Shown piece after piece: positions 9,197 to 17,637 of a stretch of DNA of 64,000 bases (positions within the stretch are counted from its first letter, which is position 1; every line of letters starts with the position of its first letter). This DNA comes from Azoarcus sp. L1K30 (GTDB lineage Bacteria; Pseudomonadota; Gammaproteobacteria; Burkholderiales; Rhodocyclaceae): NCBI RefSeq assembly GCF_018122735.1, contig NZ_JAGRRD010000001.1, positions 2,962,999-3,026,998 of the forward strand, written 5' to 3'. Made by a program: the position numbers and the translations under genes. Below the pieces are notes generated by a model. That model had not been told where the DNA came from. It saw only the letters and a program-made list of their open reading frames with translations, and ran no database searches.

Positions 9197-9877
9197 GTGC
9201 GCCCCACGCCCCAGCCCACTCCCCAGCCCGCGTCCAAGCCAGCCGAGAGCCCGCAGCCTGCCGTCGTCAGGCCGCGTCCTGCGCCATCTGCCGCGGCGGC
9301 ATCACACTTACCCCAGCCGGGAGAGCGCTGGACCTACCGTACCAGCGGGCGCTGGGCCACCAGCCCGAAGCGCACGGTGACCGTGACCGTCGATACCGTC
9401 CGCGACAATGCGGTCGTCGAGCACATGGAAGAGTCCGCCCCCACCTCCGGCCCCGCCGGCGCCCGCTCGCGATGGGTGGGCGACGAACCCCGGATCACGC
9501 ACACCGGCGGACTCGGCAGCGAATTCAGCCCATACCTGGGTGCCTTCGCATCGCTCCAGGACGGAAAGACGTGGAAGGGCTTTTCCACACCCGAACTCGA
9601 CGGCAACTGGGACGGCTGGTACTCGACGGCAGAAGTTCTCGAACGGGATCGCGTCAGCGTGCCCGCGGGCCGCTTCAATGCCTGGAAGATCGAAGCCTGG
9701 GCCTCGCGCCATGCGACCGGCACAAGCACTATCGCCGCCCTCGAGCCGGTCCGGATCCACTTCCTGATCTGGTACGCGCCGGAGCAAAAGCGCTACGTCA
9801 GGATGGAGCGAACGATGCTCTCGGCCGAAGGTCGTGCGATGGAGCGCGACACGATCGAACTGGTTTCCGGCCCCTGA
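9197..9877 (+). CDS. C-terminal extracytoplasmic part of the frameshifted TIR protein
   Basis: The frame is open from 9110 and begins with the same Pro/Ala-rich linker as the preceding entry, so this is almost certainly the other half of that gene, not an independent gene. After the linker (to about residue 38) comes a globular domain of about 185 residues starting PGERWTYRT. It is rich in beta-strand-like hydrophobic alternation and Trp/Tyr, and resembles no enzyme family I recognise. Its place behind a membrane helix suggests a periplasmic sensing or binding domain. The GTG used here lies inside the linker and is only a formal start. Confidence 0.55.
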   Translation: MRPTPQPTPQPASKPAESPQPAVVRPRPAPSAAAASHLPQPGERWTYRTSGRWATSPKRTVTVTVDTVRDNAVVEHMEESAPTSGPAGARSRWVGDEPRITHTGGLGSEFSPYLGAFASLQDGKTWKGFSTPELDGNWDGWYSTAEVLERDRVSVPAGRFNAWKIEAWASRHATGTSTIAALEPVRIHFLIWYAPEQKRYVRMERTMLSAEGRAMERDTIELVSGP

Positions 9878-9916
9878 TCGGGATAGGCTGGGGCCCATTC
9901 AACCGATCTGCGCCCT

Positions 9917-10297
9917 ATGACTTCCGACCGAACCACGCACAGCAAGTCCCTGCCATCGGCCAGCGGCAACCTTTTTGCCGATGCCGACGGGCCGGACAGT
10001 GCAGAGCGCTTCCTGCCGCTGCTTCAATCCGATACGACCTGTATCGAACGCATCGTATCCCACGGCTGCGCCAGCCCGCCGGGCTTCTGGTACGACCAAC
10101 CCGATGATGAATGGGTGATGGTCGTTCGTGGCAGGGCCGAACTCGTCTTTGACGACGGGCGCAGCATGTCGATGGCGCCAGGGGACTGGGTGACGATACC
10201 GGCGCGCTGCCGCCACCGCGTCGACGCCACGACCCCTGACACGATCTGGCTTGCCGTTCACATCCGCCACCTTCCGGGCAATGTGTCCTGTGCCTGA
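9917..10297 (+). CDS. Cupin-domain protein
   Basis: Small single-domain cupin (126 residues). The jelly-roll core runs from about residue 40 to 115, with the second cupin motif PGDWVTIPARCRHRV. The first motif lacks the usual His-x-His pair and keeps only acidic residues (DDEW), so metal binding may be altered. Substrate is unknown. It lies 39 bases after the TIR-protein gene in the same orientation and may be co-transcribed, but no functional link is evident. Confidence 0.8.
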   Translation: MTSDRTTHSKSLPSASGNLFADADGPDSAERFLPLLQSDTTCIERIVSHGCASPPGFWYDQPDDEWVMVVRGRAELVFDDGRSMSMAPGDWVTIPARCRHRVDATTPDTIWLAVHIRHLPGNVSCA

Positions 10298-10307
10298 AGC
10301 GGCCCCC

Positions 10308-10715
10308 TCAAGGCTGGGCGCCAAGCGCCGACAGTGACAGGTTCCAGCGCGTCAGCGCGTGACGCAACAGGGTCTGCTCGGGCAGCGTGATGCGACCGTC
10401 CGCCTTGGACAGCACCAGCATGGCCTGGCAGGCGAGCTCGCGCAGCGACGGATCGGTGACGCGATCCAGCATGTGCTCGACCTGCTCCAGATCGAGCACG
10501 CGCACCGACTCGGCCGGGCCACCGCGCGCCAGCAACTGCTGGCAATGATCGACGACGGCCTGAATCAGCACGTCACGCGGAATGCCGAGAAGGGCCGGAA
10601 TCTCGTGGCGGTCGAGCGCATCGACCTCGCGGCTGGCCAGTTCGCCGTCCGAGATCAGGGTAAAGGCGATGAGGCGGGCGACAACGTTGCGTTGCTCGTT
10701 GAGCGGGATGTTCAT
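10308..10715 (-). CDS. TerB-like domain protein
   Basis: 135-residue, mostly helical protein resembling the TerB / tellurite-resistance-associated fold: acidic residues in DGE and DGR loops within paired helices (about residues 22-35 and 105-118). TerB-like proteins are linked to metal or stress sensing, but the role here is not known. A longer frame exists upstream. The ATG at 10715 is preceded by GGGGAG at a suitable distance and was therefore chosen. Convergent with the cupin gene, it points away from the pigment operon. Confidence 0.7.
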   Translation of the reverse strand: MNIPLNEQRNVVARLIAFTLISDGELASREVDALDRHEIPALLGIPRDVLIQAVVDHCQQLLARGGPAESVRVLDLEQVEHMLDRVTDPSLRELACQAMLVLSKADGRITLPEQTLLRHALTRWNLSLSALGAQP

Positions 10716-11020
10716 GGAAGACTCCCCAGTTGAAGGTCGATGGCTTCGAGCCTTCGCCCCGGCCTGAAGTTCATTCCGCCATCCTCCGCCACCGATACCC
10801 TCGCCACCTGCAGGGGAAAATGCAGCACAATCGCGGACAAGGCCGAACGCGCCGCGACAAGGTGACGCCTGGCCCCTCATCCACGGCGACGGCGTCGACT
10901 GCGCGTTTCAAATCGCAAACGAGCGCAAAAATTCACCGTTGGCGGCAGACGCCAGTTAACATTCTGCCTTTGTGCTTACCGCTGCCCGCTAGCCCGACCG
11001 CTTCTGCCAGTTGATCCAAG
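10716..11020. other. Intergenic region ahead of the aryl-polyene operon
   Basis: About 305 bases between the divergent TerB-like gene and the first acyl carrier protein gene. It should contain promoters for both. Small dyads are visible, such as TGGCG/CGCCA around 10951-10965, and a bulged repeat of GCGC-GTTT / AAACG-GCGC around 10908-10936. No consensus sigma-70 promoter or known operator can be named with confidence, and no gene is supported. Confidence 0.4.
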
Positions 11021-11305
11021 ATGACCGACACGACCCCTTCCTCCGCCGATGCCGCACTGCTGACTGAAGTCGCGGAGCTGATCGTTTCCGCCCTCAACCT
11101 CGAAATCGCCCCCGGCGAGATCGAAGCCGACGCCCCCCTGTACGGCGAAGGGCTCGGACTCGACTCCATCGACATCCTTGAGGTCGCGCTGGTGGTATCC
11201 AAGCGTTTTGGCTTCTCGCTGCGGGCTGACAACGAGGATAACCTGACGATCTTCTCCTCGCTGCGCAGCCTGTCCGACTACATCGCGGCCAACCGGACAT
11301 CCTGA
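11021..11305 (+). CDS. Aryl-polyene acyl carrier protein
   Basis: Acyl carrier protein of 94 residues with the 4'-phosphopantetheine attachment site at Ser49 in GLGLDSIDILE. It would carry the growing polyene chain for the ketosynthase, dehydratases and ketoreductase encoded downstream, matching the ApeE/ApeF carriers of E. coli aryl-polyene clusters. Only one ACP gene is found in this cluster, whereas some clusters have two. Its stop overlaps the start of the next gene by one base, marking the start of a coupled operon. Confidence 0.92.
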   Translation: MTDTTPSSADAALLTEVAELIVSALNLEIAPGEIEADAPLYGEGLGLDSIDILEVALVVSKRFGFSLRADNEDNLTIFSSLRSLSDYIAANRTS

Positions 11306-11964
11306 TGCCCCGCGGCATGCGACTTGTTCGCGCGGTGCTGCTGGCCGTTGCATTCGGCGCCTATCTGCTGCTCGCCCATTTCACCACCGCCCCCGACGAG
11401 CCCAGTACGCTGGGTGCGCTGGTGGCCATCGTGCCCTACATGGCGATCGCCCTCGGGCTGGCGCTGCGCAGCGCCCGTCGTGCGCTGGCGCTGGCGCTGT
11501 GGAGTGCGCTGTCCATGTTGCTGTGGCGAAACTGGCCGCTGGTCGAGTCGCGCTTCGAATGGATCTACTTCATCCAGCATTGCGGGACTTTCTCCCTACT
11601 CGCCATCGGCTTCGGCCGCACGCTGACCAAAGACGCGGTGCCGATGGTCACCCGCTTCGCGCAGGTCATCCACGGCGATGAACTGGCACCGGCGTTGAAG
11701 CGCTACACACGCCGCGTCACGGTGGCATGGAGCGTGTTCTTCGTCGCCATGGCCGGCACCTCCGCGCTGCTGTTCTTCACCGGTCCGATGCCAGCCTGGT
11801 CGCTGCTGATCAACGTGCTGACCCCCATCCTGGTCGCCGCGGTGTTCGCACTCGAGTTCGCCATCCGCAGCGTCGTGTTGCCGCCGACGTTGCGCACCGG
11901 GCTGGTCGATTCGGTCCGTGCCTGCCTCCAAACCTCGCGCCGCATCACGCCGCCCACCGCCTGA
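11305..11964 (+). CDS. Aryl-polyene cluster inner-membrane protein (ApeG-like)
   Basis: 219-residue integral membrane protein with about six hydrophobic segments, beginning with a helix near residues 7-24. It corresponds to the uncharacterised membrane protein regularly found beside the ACP and ligase genes in aryl-polyene clusters. The role is unknown and may concern chain handover or export at the inner membrane. The coding sequence starts at an ATG overlapping the ACP stop. Confidence 0.8.
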   Translation: MPRGMRLVRAVLLAVAFGAYLLLAHFTTAPDEPSTLGALVAIVPYMAIALGLALRSARRALALALWSALSMLLWRNWPLVESRFEWIYFIQHCGTFSLLAIGFGRTLTKDAVPMVTRFAQVIHGDELAPALKRYTRRVTVAWSVFFVAMAGTSALLFFTGPMPAWSLLINVLTPILVAAVFALEFAIRSVVLPPTLRTGLVDSVRACLQTSRRITPPTA

Positions 11965-11973
11965 GCCCGCGCC

Positions 11974-13341
11974 GTGCCAAGCTTCCCCCTCGTTTCACAC
12001 ACGGCCCCGGATGCCGTCATCGCCCGCCGCCACGGCGAAGCGATCAGCCTGCAACGCTTTCTGGCCGACATCGATCGCGTCATCGCGGTCCTGCCCGAGT
12101 GCGGCCACATCCTCAATGTGTGCGCCGATCGCTACCATTTCGCGGTGGGCCTTGCCGCCAGCATGATCGCCGGCAAGATCAGCCTGCTGCCCTCGACCTA
12201 CACCCCGGAAACGCTTCGCCAGCTGGCGGCATTCGCACCCGATTGCCAGATCCTGAGCGACGCCGACGCCGCACACCATTCCCTTCCCGCTGTGCGCTTT
12301 CCCGCCCTGTGTGCTGCGGGGGACGTCGTCGGAGCAATGCCCGCCGTCCCCCGGCTGGATGCAGCGCAGCTGGTTGCCTGGGTGTTTACCTCGGGCTCCA
12401 CCGGGACACCCGTGCCGCATCGCAAGACCTGGGGCAGGCTCGTCGTCAATGTCCGTGCCGAAGGCGTTGCGCTCGGGCTCGATGCGCGGCGTCCGCTGAC
12501 GCTGATCGCGACCGTGCCGCCGCAACACATGTACGGTTTCGAATCCAGCGTACTGGTCGCCTGGCAGAACGGCGCAGCGTTCGATGCAGGGCGCCCCTTC
12601 TACGCGGCGGATATCGCCGCCGCCATGGCACACACACTGCCTCCCGCGGCCCTGATTACCACGCCTTTTCATCTGCGCGCACTGCTCGACGAGGGCGTCG
12701 CACTGACACCGGTCGACCTGGTGGTATCAGCCACGGCCCCGCTGCCGGTGGCCCTGGCCCAGGCTGCCGAAGCGCGCCTGCAGGCGCCTCTGCTCGAGAT
12801 CTACGGCTCCACCGAAACCGGCCAGATTGCCACCCGGCGCAGCGCACTGTGCGAGGAATGGACGCTCTTCCCGGGCATTCGCCTCGAGGCCCGCGGTGAC
12901 CAGACCTGGGCCGACGGTGGCCATATCGAGGTTGCGGTGCCGATGTCCGACGTGATCGAGCCGCTCGACGCAGCGCATTTCCGCCTCAAGGGGCGCAATG
13001 CAGACATCATCAACATCGCCGGCAAGCGCAGCTCACTCGGCTACCTCAACCAGCAGCTCGTGAGCATCGACGGCGTCCGCGATGGCAGCTTCCACCTTCC
13101 CGACGGCGAACGTGACGGGCACATCACCCGCCTGGCGGCCTTCGTCGTCGCCCCCGGCCTCGACCCCGCGACGCTGCGCGCGGCGCTGCGCGAACGCATC
13201 GACCCTGCCTTCATGCCGCGTCCCTTGATCTTTCTCGATGCCCTGCCAAGGAACGCCACGGGCAAGCTGCCGCGCGACACCTGCGAAGCGCTGCTGCGCA
13301 CCTATCGCACACAACGGGGCGTGACGCATGACGCCGGGTAG
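11974..13341 (+). CDS. AMP-dependent aryl starter ligase (ApeH-like)
   Basis: Adenylate-forming enzyme of 455 residues that should activate the aromatic starter acid and load it on the carrier. The ATP-binding loop TSGSTGTP lies at residues 139-146. The second core motif EIYGSTETG and the C-terminal catalytic Lys in NATGKLPRD are all present. Given the chorismatase encoded in the companion operon, the likely starter is a hydroxybenzoate. It starts at a GTG 9 bases after the membrane-protein gene and overlaps the next gene by 14 bases. Confidence 0.88.
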   Translation: MPSFPLVSHTAPDAVIARRHGEAISLQRFLADIDRVIAVLPECGHILNVCADRYHFAVGLAASMIAGKISLLPSTYTPETLRQLAAFAPDCQILSDADAAHHSLPAVRFPALCAAGDVVGAMPAVPRLDAAQLVAWVFTSGSTGTPVPHRKTWGRLVVNVRAEGVALGLDARRPLTLIATVPPQHMYGFESSVLVAWQNGAAFDAGRPFYAADIAAAMAHTLPPAALITTPFHLRALLDEGVALTPVDLVVSATAPLPVALAQAAEARLQAPLLEIYGSTETGQIATRRSALCEEWTLFPGIRLEARGDQTWADGGHIEVAVPMSDVIEPLDAAHFRLKGRNADIINIAGKRSSLGYLNQQLVSIDGVRDGSFHLPDGERDGHITRLAAFVVAPGLDPATLRAALRERIDPAFMPRPLIFLDALPRNATGKLPRDTCEALLRTYRTQRGVTHDAG

Positions 13342-13657
13342 CCGCGAACTCCACATCGCACCGGCGCACCCGGCCTTTGCGGGCCACTTCCCCGGGCGGC
13401 CGATCGTGCCCGGCGTGGTGCTCCTCGACGAGGTCGCCCGTGCGCTGACTGCGGCACTCGGCCTGGATCGCCCGCGGTGGCAGGTCGGCCAAGTCAAGTT
13501 CGTCCGCCCTGTCGGTCCCGGCGAATCCGTCGTGCTGCGCTGGAAGCCCGCCGCCACCCACGGTGCGATCGCCTTCGCCATCGAGACTGTAGACGGCGTT
13601 GCCGTGGCCAGCGGCACCTTGACGCCGGGCCATCCCCCTCGCGCCGACGACCGATGA
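13328..13657 (+). CDS. 3-hydroxyacyl-ACP dehydratase, short hotdog type (ApeI-like)
   Basis: 109-residue hotdog-fold dehydratase with the FabA/FabZ signature His-x5-His-Phe-Pro-Gly (His14, His20) followed by PIVPGV. It should remove water from 3-hydroxyacyl-ACP to give the conjugated double bonds. It works beside the second dehydratase gene at 21204, as in E. coli, where ApeI and ApeP are paired. It overlaps both neighbours: the ligase by 14 bases and the acyltransferase by an ATGA. Confidence 0.88.
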   Translation: MTPGSRELHIAPAHPAFAGHFPGRPIVPGVVLLDEVARALTAALGLDRPRWQVGQVKFVRPVGPGESVVLRWKPAATHGAIAFAIETVDGVAVASGTLTPGHPPRADDR

Positions 13658-14616
13658 GCACACCCAAGACAGGCCAGGAGCGGACGAACGCGGTGGCCGG
13701 TGCGGAGTGGATTCGGCGCCCCGAACGCAGCAACATGGCCATGCTTCGCCTGATGACCTGGCTATCGCTGCGCCTCGGCCGTCCGTCGGGGCGCGCACTG
13801 CTGCACCTGATTGCCGCATATTTTTTCCTGTTCGCGCCTTCGGCCCGCCGCGCCATGCGTGCCTACCTGCCGCGCGCGCTCGATCGCCGGCCACGCATCG
13901 GCGACGGCTATCGCCAGATATTCAGCTTTGCCGCCACCATTCACGATCGTGTCTATCTGCTCAAGGACCGTTTCGACCTGTTCGATATCCGTGTCGAGGG
14001 CGAAGCGCTGATCCGCGAACAGGTCGCGAGCGGTCGTGGCGCGCTGTTGTTCGGCGCTCATGTGGGCAGCTTCGAGGTGATTCGGGCAGTGGGTCGAACC
14101 CAGCCCGGACTGAAGGTCGTGCTTGCCATGTTCGAAGACAACGCACGCAGGATCAATGCCCTGCTGGCCGCGCTCAACCCCTCCGCACGCCCCGAGGTGA
14201 TTGCGCTCGGCAAGCTCGACGCCATGCTGAGGGTTCGTGCCCGGCTCGAGGAGGGCGCCCTGGTCGGGGTCCTGGCCGATCGTGGACTGGGCGACGAAGC
14301 CCGCGTGCCCATTCCCGTACTCGGTACCACCGCCAATCTTCCACTCGGTCCATTTCGCATGGCGGCGATGCTTGGCGCCCGCATCATCTTCATGGCCGGC
14401 CTGTACCATGGGGGGAACCGCTACACGATTCGCTTCGAGCCCATCGCCGACTTCAGCCAGATCGGGCGCCGCGAGCGCGATGCGGCGATCGCTGCGGCCA
14501 TGCGTGACTATGCTGCTGCGCTCGAGCGTTGCTGCCGCGATGCGCCGTCGAACTGGTTCAATTTCTTTGACTTCTGGAACGACTTCGGCCCGGCCGAAGC
14601 CTCCCCATCACCATGA
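13654..14616 (+). CDS. LPLAT/HtrB-family lipid acyltransferase
   Basis: 320-residue membrane-associated acyltransferase of the lipid-A-type (LpxL/HtrB) group. The catalytic HxxxxE motif is visible as HVGSFE, and a hydrophobic segment lies near the N terminus. In aryl-polyene clusters such enzymes are thought to attach the polyene to a lipid-like anchor in the membrane. The ATGA overlap with the dehydratase gene fixes the start at 13654; the longer in-frame extension upstream lies inside the neighbouring gene. Confidence 0.85.
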   Translation: MSTPKTGQERTNAVAGAEWIRRPERSNMAMLRLMTWLSLRLGRPSGRALLHLIAAYFFLFAPSARRAMRAYLPRALDRRPRIGDGYRQIFSFAATIHDRVYLLKDRFDLFDIRVEGEALIREQVASGRGALLFGAHVGSFEVIRAVGRTQPGLKVVLAMFEDNARRINALLAALNPSARPEVIALGKLDAMLRVRARLEEGALVGVLADRGLGDEARVPIPVLGTTANLPLGPFRMAAMLGARIIFMAGLYHGGNRYTIRFEPIADFSQIGRRERDAAIAAAMRDYAAALERCCRDAPSNWFNFFDFWNDFGPAEASPSP

Positions 14617-15179
14617 ACGCACGCCTGATCGCGCTTCTGTTCGGCCTTCTGGCCAATCACGCCAGTGCGGCCGGCTGGGACATCGCCGAATTGATGAAGG
14701 CGTTGGCGGCCAACCGCGGCGGACGGGTGCCCTTTGTCGAGACCCGCCATCTGGCGATGCTCGATCAACCCTTGAGCATCACCGGCGAACTGGTCTACCG
14801 TGCCCCGTCGACACTCGAACGCCACACCAGGACACCGGTCACCGAATCCATGGTGCTCGATGGCGACACCCTGACCCTCAGCCGCGAGGGCAAGACCCAC
14901 ACCCTGCGCCTGCACGACTACCCCGAAGTGGCCGCACTGATCGGCAGCATCCGCGCCACCCTTGCCGGCGATCGCAAGACGCTTGAGCGCAGCTACGCGT
15001 TGTCGCTGTCAGGCAGCACCACACAATGGACGCTCACGCTGCTGCCCTCCGATCCTGCGGTGACGAAGGTCGTGCTGCGCATCGGCATCAGCGGCAACGG
15101 CGGCGAGGTACGCCGCGTCGATATCCTGCAGGCCGACGGCGACCGCACCGAAATGCGCATCGGGCCAGCCGTGCGATGA
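14613..15179 (+). CDS. LolA-like periplasmic carrier (ApeL-like)
   Basis: 188-residue exported protein with a signal peptide (about residues 1-19, ending ASA) and a fold like the lipoprotein carrier LolA. In aryl-polyene clusters this protein is thought to shuttle the hydrophobic pigment across the periplasm between the MMPL exporter and the outer membrane. The start overlaps the acyltransferase stop (ATGA), and its own stop overlaps the exporter start. Confidence 0.85.
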   Translation: MNARLIALLFGLLANHASAAGWDIAELMKALAANRGGRVPFVETRHLAMLDQPLSITGELVYRAPSTLERHTRTPVTESMVLDGDTLTLSREGKTHTLRLHDYPEVAALIGSIRATLAGDRKTLERSYALSLSGSTTQWTLTLLPSDPAVTKVVLRIGISGNGGEVRRVDILQADGDRTEMRIGPAVR

Positions 15180-17551
15180 GCGTGCACTCGCGCCTGTCCG
15201 CTTTCCTGTCGTGGCTGGCGATCGTCGGCGTGCTGCTGCTCATCGTCAGTCGCGCCAGTTTCACCGCCGACATGTCGGTCTTCCTGCCACGCAGCCCCAC
15301 GCCCGAACAGCAACTGCTGGTCGATCAATTGCGCGAAGGTATGGTGTCGCGCCTGACGCTGATCGGCCTGACCGGCGGCGACGGCGCCGAACGCAGTGCG
15401 ATTTCGCGACGCATGGCCGCCGACCTGCGCGCCGATGATCGATTCTCGGCCATCAACAATGGCGAGGCAGTTCACCTCGAAGCCGACCGGCGCTGGCTGT
15501 TCGACAACCGTTATGCGCTCAGCCCCGCAGTGAACGGCGAGCGATTTACCGTCGCCGGCCTGCACACTGCCCTGCAGGACACGGTCAGGCTGCTGGCGTC
15601 GCCGCTCGGACTCGTTGCCAAACCGCTGCTTGCGCGCGACCCCACTGGCGAGCTGATGAATTTGCTCGGCGCACTCGACAGCGCGGAACAGCCTCGGCGC
15701 GAGGGCGACGTCTGGGTCTCACAGGACGGCGCCACCACGTTGTTACTGGCCATGAGCCGGGCCTCCGGCGCCGACATCGACGCCCAGGAGGATGCGATGA
15801 ACGCCATCCGCGCGGCCTTCGCCAAAGCAGTCGCCAGCCACGGCGCGGGGTCGGCGGTCGAGCTGGCGATGACCGGCCCCGGGGTCTTCTCGGTGCAGTC
15901 GCGCGCCACCATAAAGGATGAAGTCACCCGCATCGCAGTCATCGGCAGCAGCCTCATCATTATCCTGCTGCTCATCATCTACCGTTCGCTGCCGGTACTG
16001 CTGCTCGGCCTGCTGCCCGTCGTCACCGGCACGCTGGCCGGCATCGCCGCGGTCAGCCTGGGCTTCGGCGTCGTCCACGGCCTCACGCTCGGCTTCGGCA
16101 CCACGCTCATCGGCGAAGCGGTGGATTACGCCATCTACCTCTTCGTGCAGCAAGGCCAGCCGAAGGAGCGCCGGAGCCAATTCTGGCCCACCATCCGCAT
16201 CGGCCTGCTGACCTCGTCCTGCGGCTTCATTGCGCTGCTGGCCTCGGGCTTTCCCGGCCTCGCACAGCTCGGACTGTATTCCCTCGCCGGGCTCGTCGCC
16301 GCCGCCCTGATGACCCGCTATCTGCTCCCCGCCATGCTGCCGACCGATTTCCGCCTGCGCGACGTGAGCGCGCTCGGGCATCGGCTCGCGCGACTGGTCG
16401 CGGCCGCCACCCGCCTGCGCTGGATGGTGATCACGCTTGCGCTGAGCAGCCTGGCGCTGATCGCGAACCAGCGTCAGGGCGTCTGGAACGGCGAACTGCT
16501 CGCGCTGAGCCCGGTGCCGGCGAGCGCGCAGGCGCTGGACAAGCGCTTGCGCAGCGAGCTGGGCGCCCCCGACGTGCGCTACCTGATCGTGATCGATGGC
16601 CGCGATACCGAGGCGGCGCTGCAGGCCGCCGAAGCCCTGGCCCCGGCGCTGAACCGGCTGCAGGATGCACATCTCATTGCCGGTTGGGACAGCCCTGCGC
16701 GTTATCTTCCCAGCCAGGCCATCCAGCGCGCCCGCCTCGCCAGCCTGCCGCCGCGCGAAGCGCTCGCCGCCCGCCTGCAGGCGGCCAGTACCGGCCTGCC
16801 GCTGCGGACCAAACGCCTGCAAGCCTTCGTCGACGATGTGGACGCCGCACGCCAGCGTCCATTGCTCGATCGTGCCTCGATGGCGGGAACGTCGCTTGCG
16901 CTTGCCGTCGATGCGATGCTGCTCGACTCCGCCCACGGCGCGCGCGCGCTGCTTCCGCTGCGTGCGCCCACCACCGGCCGCCAGGCCGGGCTGATCGATG
17001 CCGACGCAGTCCGCGCCGAACTGGCCACCGTTGCGCTGCCGGCTACCAGCCCCCCGCCACGCTTTCTCGACCTCAAACACGAATCGGACGCACTCTACCG
17101 AGGCTATCTGGGCGAAGCCATCCAGCTCTCTCTTGGCGGCGTGCTTGCCATTCTCGTCCTGCTGCTGGTCTTTCTGCGGCGTCCGATGCGCGTCGTCCGC
17201 GTCGCGTTGCCGCTGGCCGCTTCGATCCTGGTGGTCGTCGCCGCGCTGATCCTGGCGGGCAAGCAGCTGATCCTGCTGCATCTGATCGGGTTGTTGCTGA
17301 TCGTCGCCGTGGGCTCCAACTACGCCCTGTTCTTCGACAACGGCAATGGCGACGGTGCCGCGCCCAGCCCCGCCACACTGGCGTCGCTGCTGTTCGCCAA
17401 CCTCACCACCGTCGCCGGATTCGGACTGCTGGCATTTTCCGAGGTGCCGGTATTGCAGGCAATCGGCATCACCGTCGGCCCGGGCGCCATCCTCGCCCTG
17501 CTGTTCTCGGCCATGCTCAGCGCCCGTCGCCCACTACCGCCAGGCGGCTGA
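15176..17551 (+). CDS. MMPL/RND-family exporter of aryl-polyene intermediates (ApeM-like)
   Basis: 791-residue transporter of the RND/MMPL superfamily with two similar halves. Each half has an N-terminal helix, a large periplasmic loop, and a block of five hydrophobic helices (about residues 250-420 and 630-790). It should move the pigment or its lipid-linked precursor out of the inner membrane. The start is set by the ATGA overlap at 15176. The first half has GFGTTLIGEAVDYAIY, typical of MMPL helix 4. Confidence 0.9.
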   Translation: MSVHSRLSAFLSWLAIVGVLLLIVSRASFTADMSVFLPRSPTPEQQLLVDQLREGMVSRLTLIGLTGGDGAERSAISRRMAADLRADDRFSAINNGEAVHLEADRRWLFDNRYALSPAVNGERFTVAGLHTALQDTVRLLASPLGLVAKPLLARDPTGELMNLLGALDSAEQPRREGDVWVSQDGATTLLLAMSRASGADIDAQEDAMNAIRAAFAKAVASHGAGSAVELAMTGPGVFSVQSRATIKDEVTRIAVIGSSLIIILLLIIYRSLPVLLLGLLPVVTGTLAGIAAVSLGFGVVHGLTLGFGTTLIGEAVDYAIYLFVQQGQPKERRSQFWPTIRIGLLTSSCGFIALLASGFPGLAQLGLYSLAGLVAAALMTRYLLPAMLPTDFRLRDVSALGHRLARLVAAATRLRWMVITLALSSLALIANQRQGVWNGELLALSPVPASAQALDKRLRSELGAPDVRYLIVIDGRDTEAALQAAEALAPALNRLQDAHLIAGWDSPARYLPSQAIQRARLASLPPREALAARLQAASTGLPLRTKRLQAFVDDVDAARQRPLLDRASMAGTSLALAVDAMLLDSAHGARALLPLRAPTTGRQAGLIDADAVRAELATVALPATSPPPRFLDLKHESDALYRGYLGEAIQLSLGGVLAILVLLLVFLRRPMRVVRVALPLAASILVVVAALILAGKQLILLHLIGLLLIVAVGSNYALFFDNGNGDGAAPSPATLASLLFANLTTVAGFGLLAFSEVPVLQAIGITVGPGAILALLFSAMLSARRPLPPGG

Positions 17552-17575
17552 ACCGACGCCGCCATGACACTCGAT

Positions 17576-17593
17576 GCCCCGCGACGGCGGGGC
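17576..17593. other. GC hairpin between exporter and deacetylase genes
   Basis: A perfect 7-bp stem (GCCCCGC / GCGGGGC) with a GACG loop lies in the only non-overlapping gap of this part of the operon. It lacks a downstream T-run, so a classical intrinsic terminator is unlikely. It may attenuate or stabilise the message between two sub-operons. Confidence 0.35.
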
Positions 17594-17637
17594 GCAGAAG
17601 CGGGACCGCCCCCCCGCGCGGTTACAATTGCGCCCAT

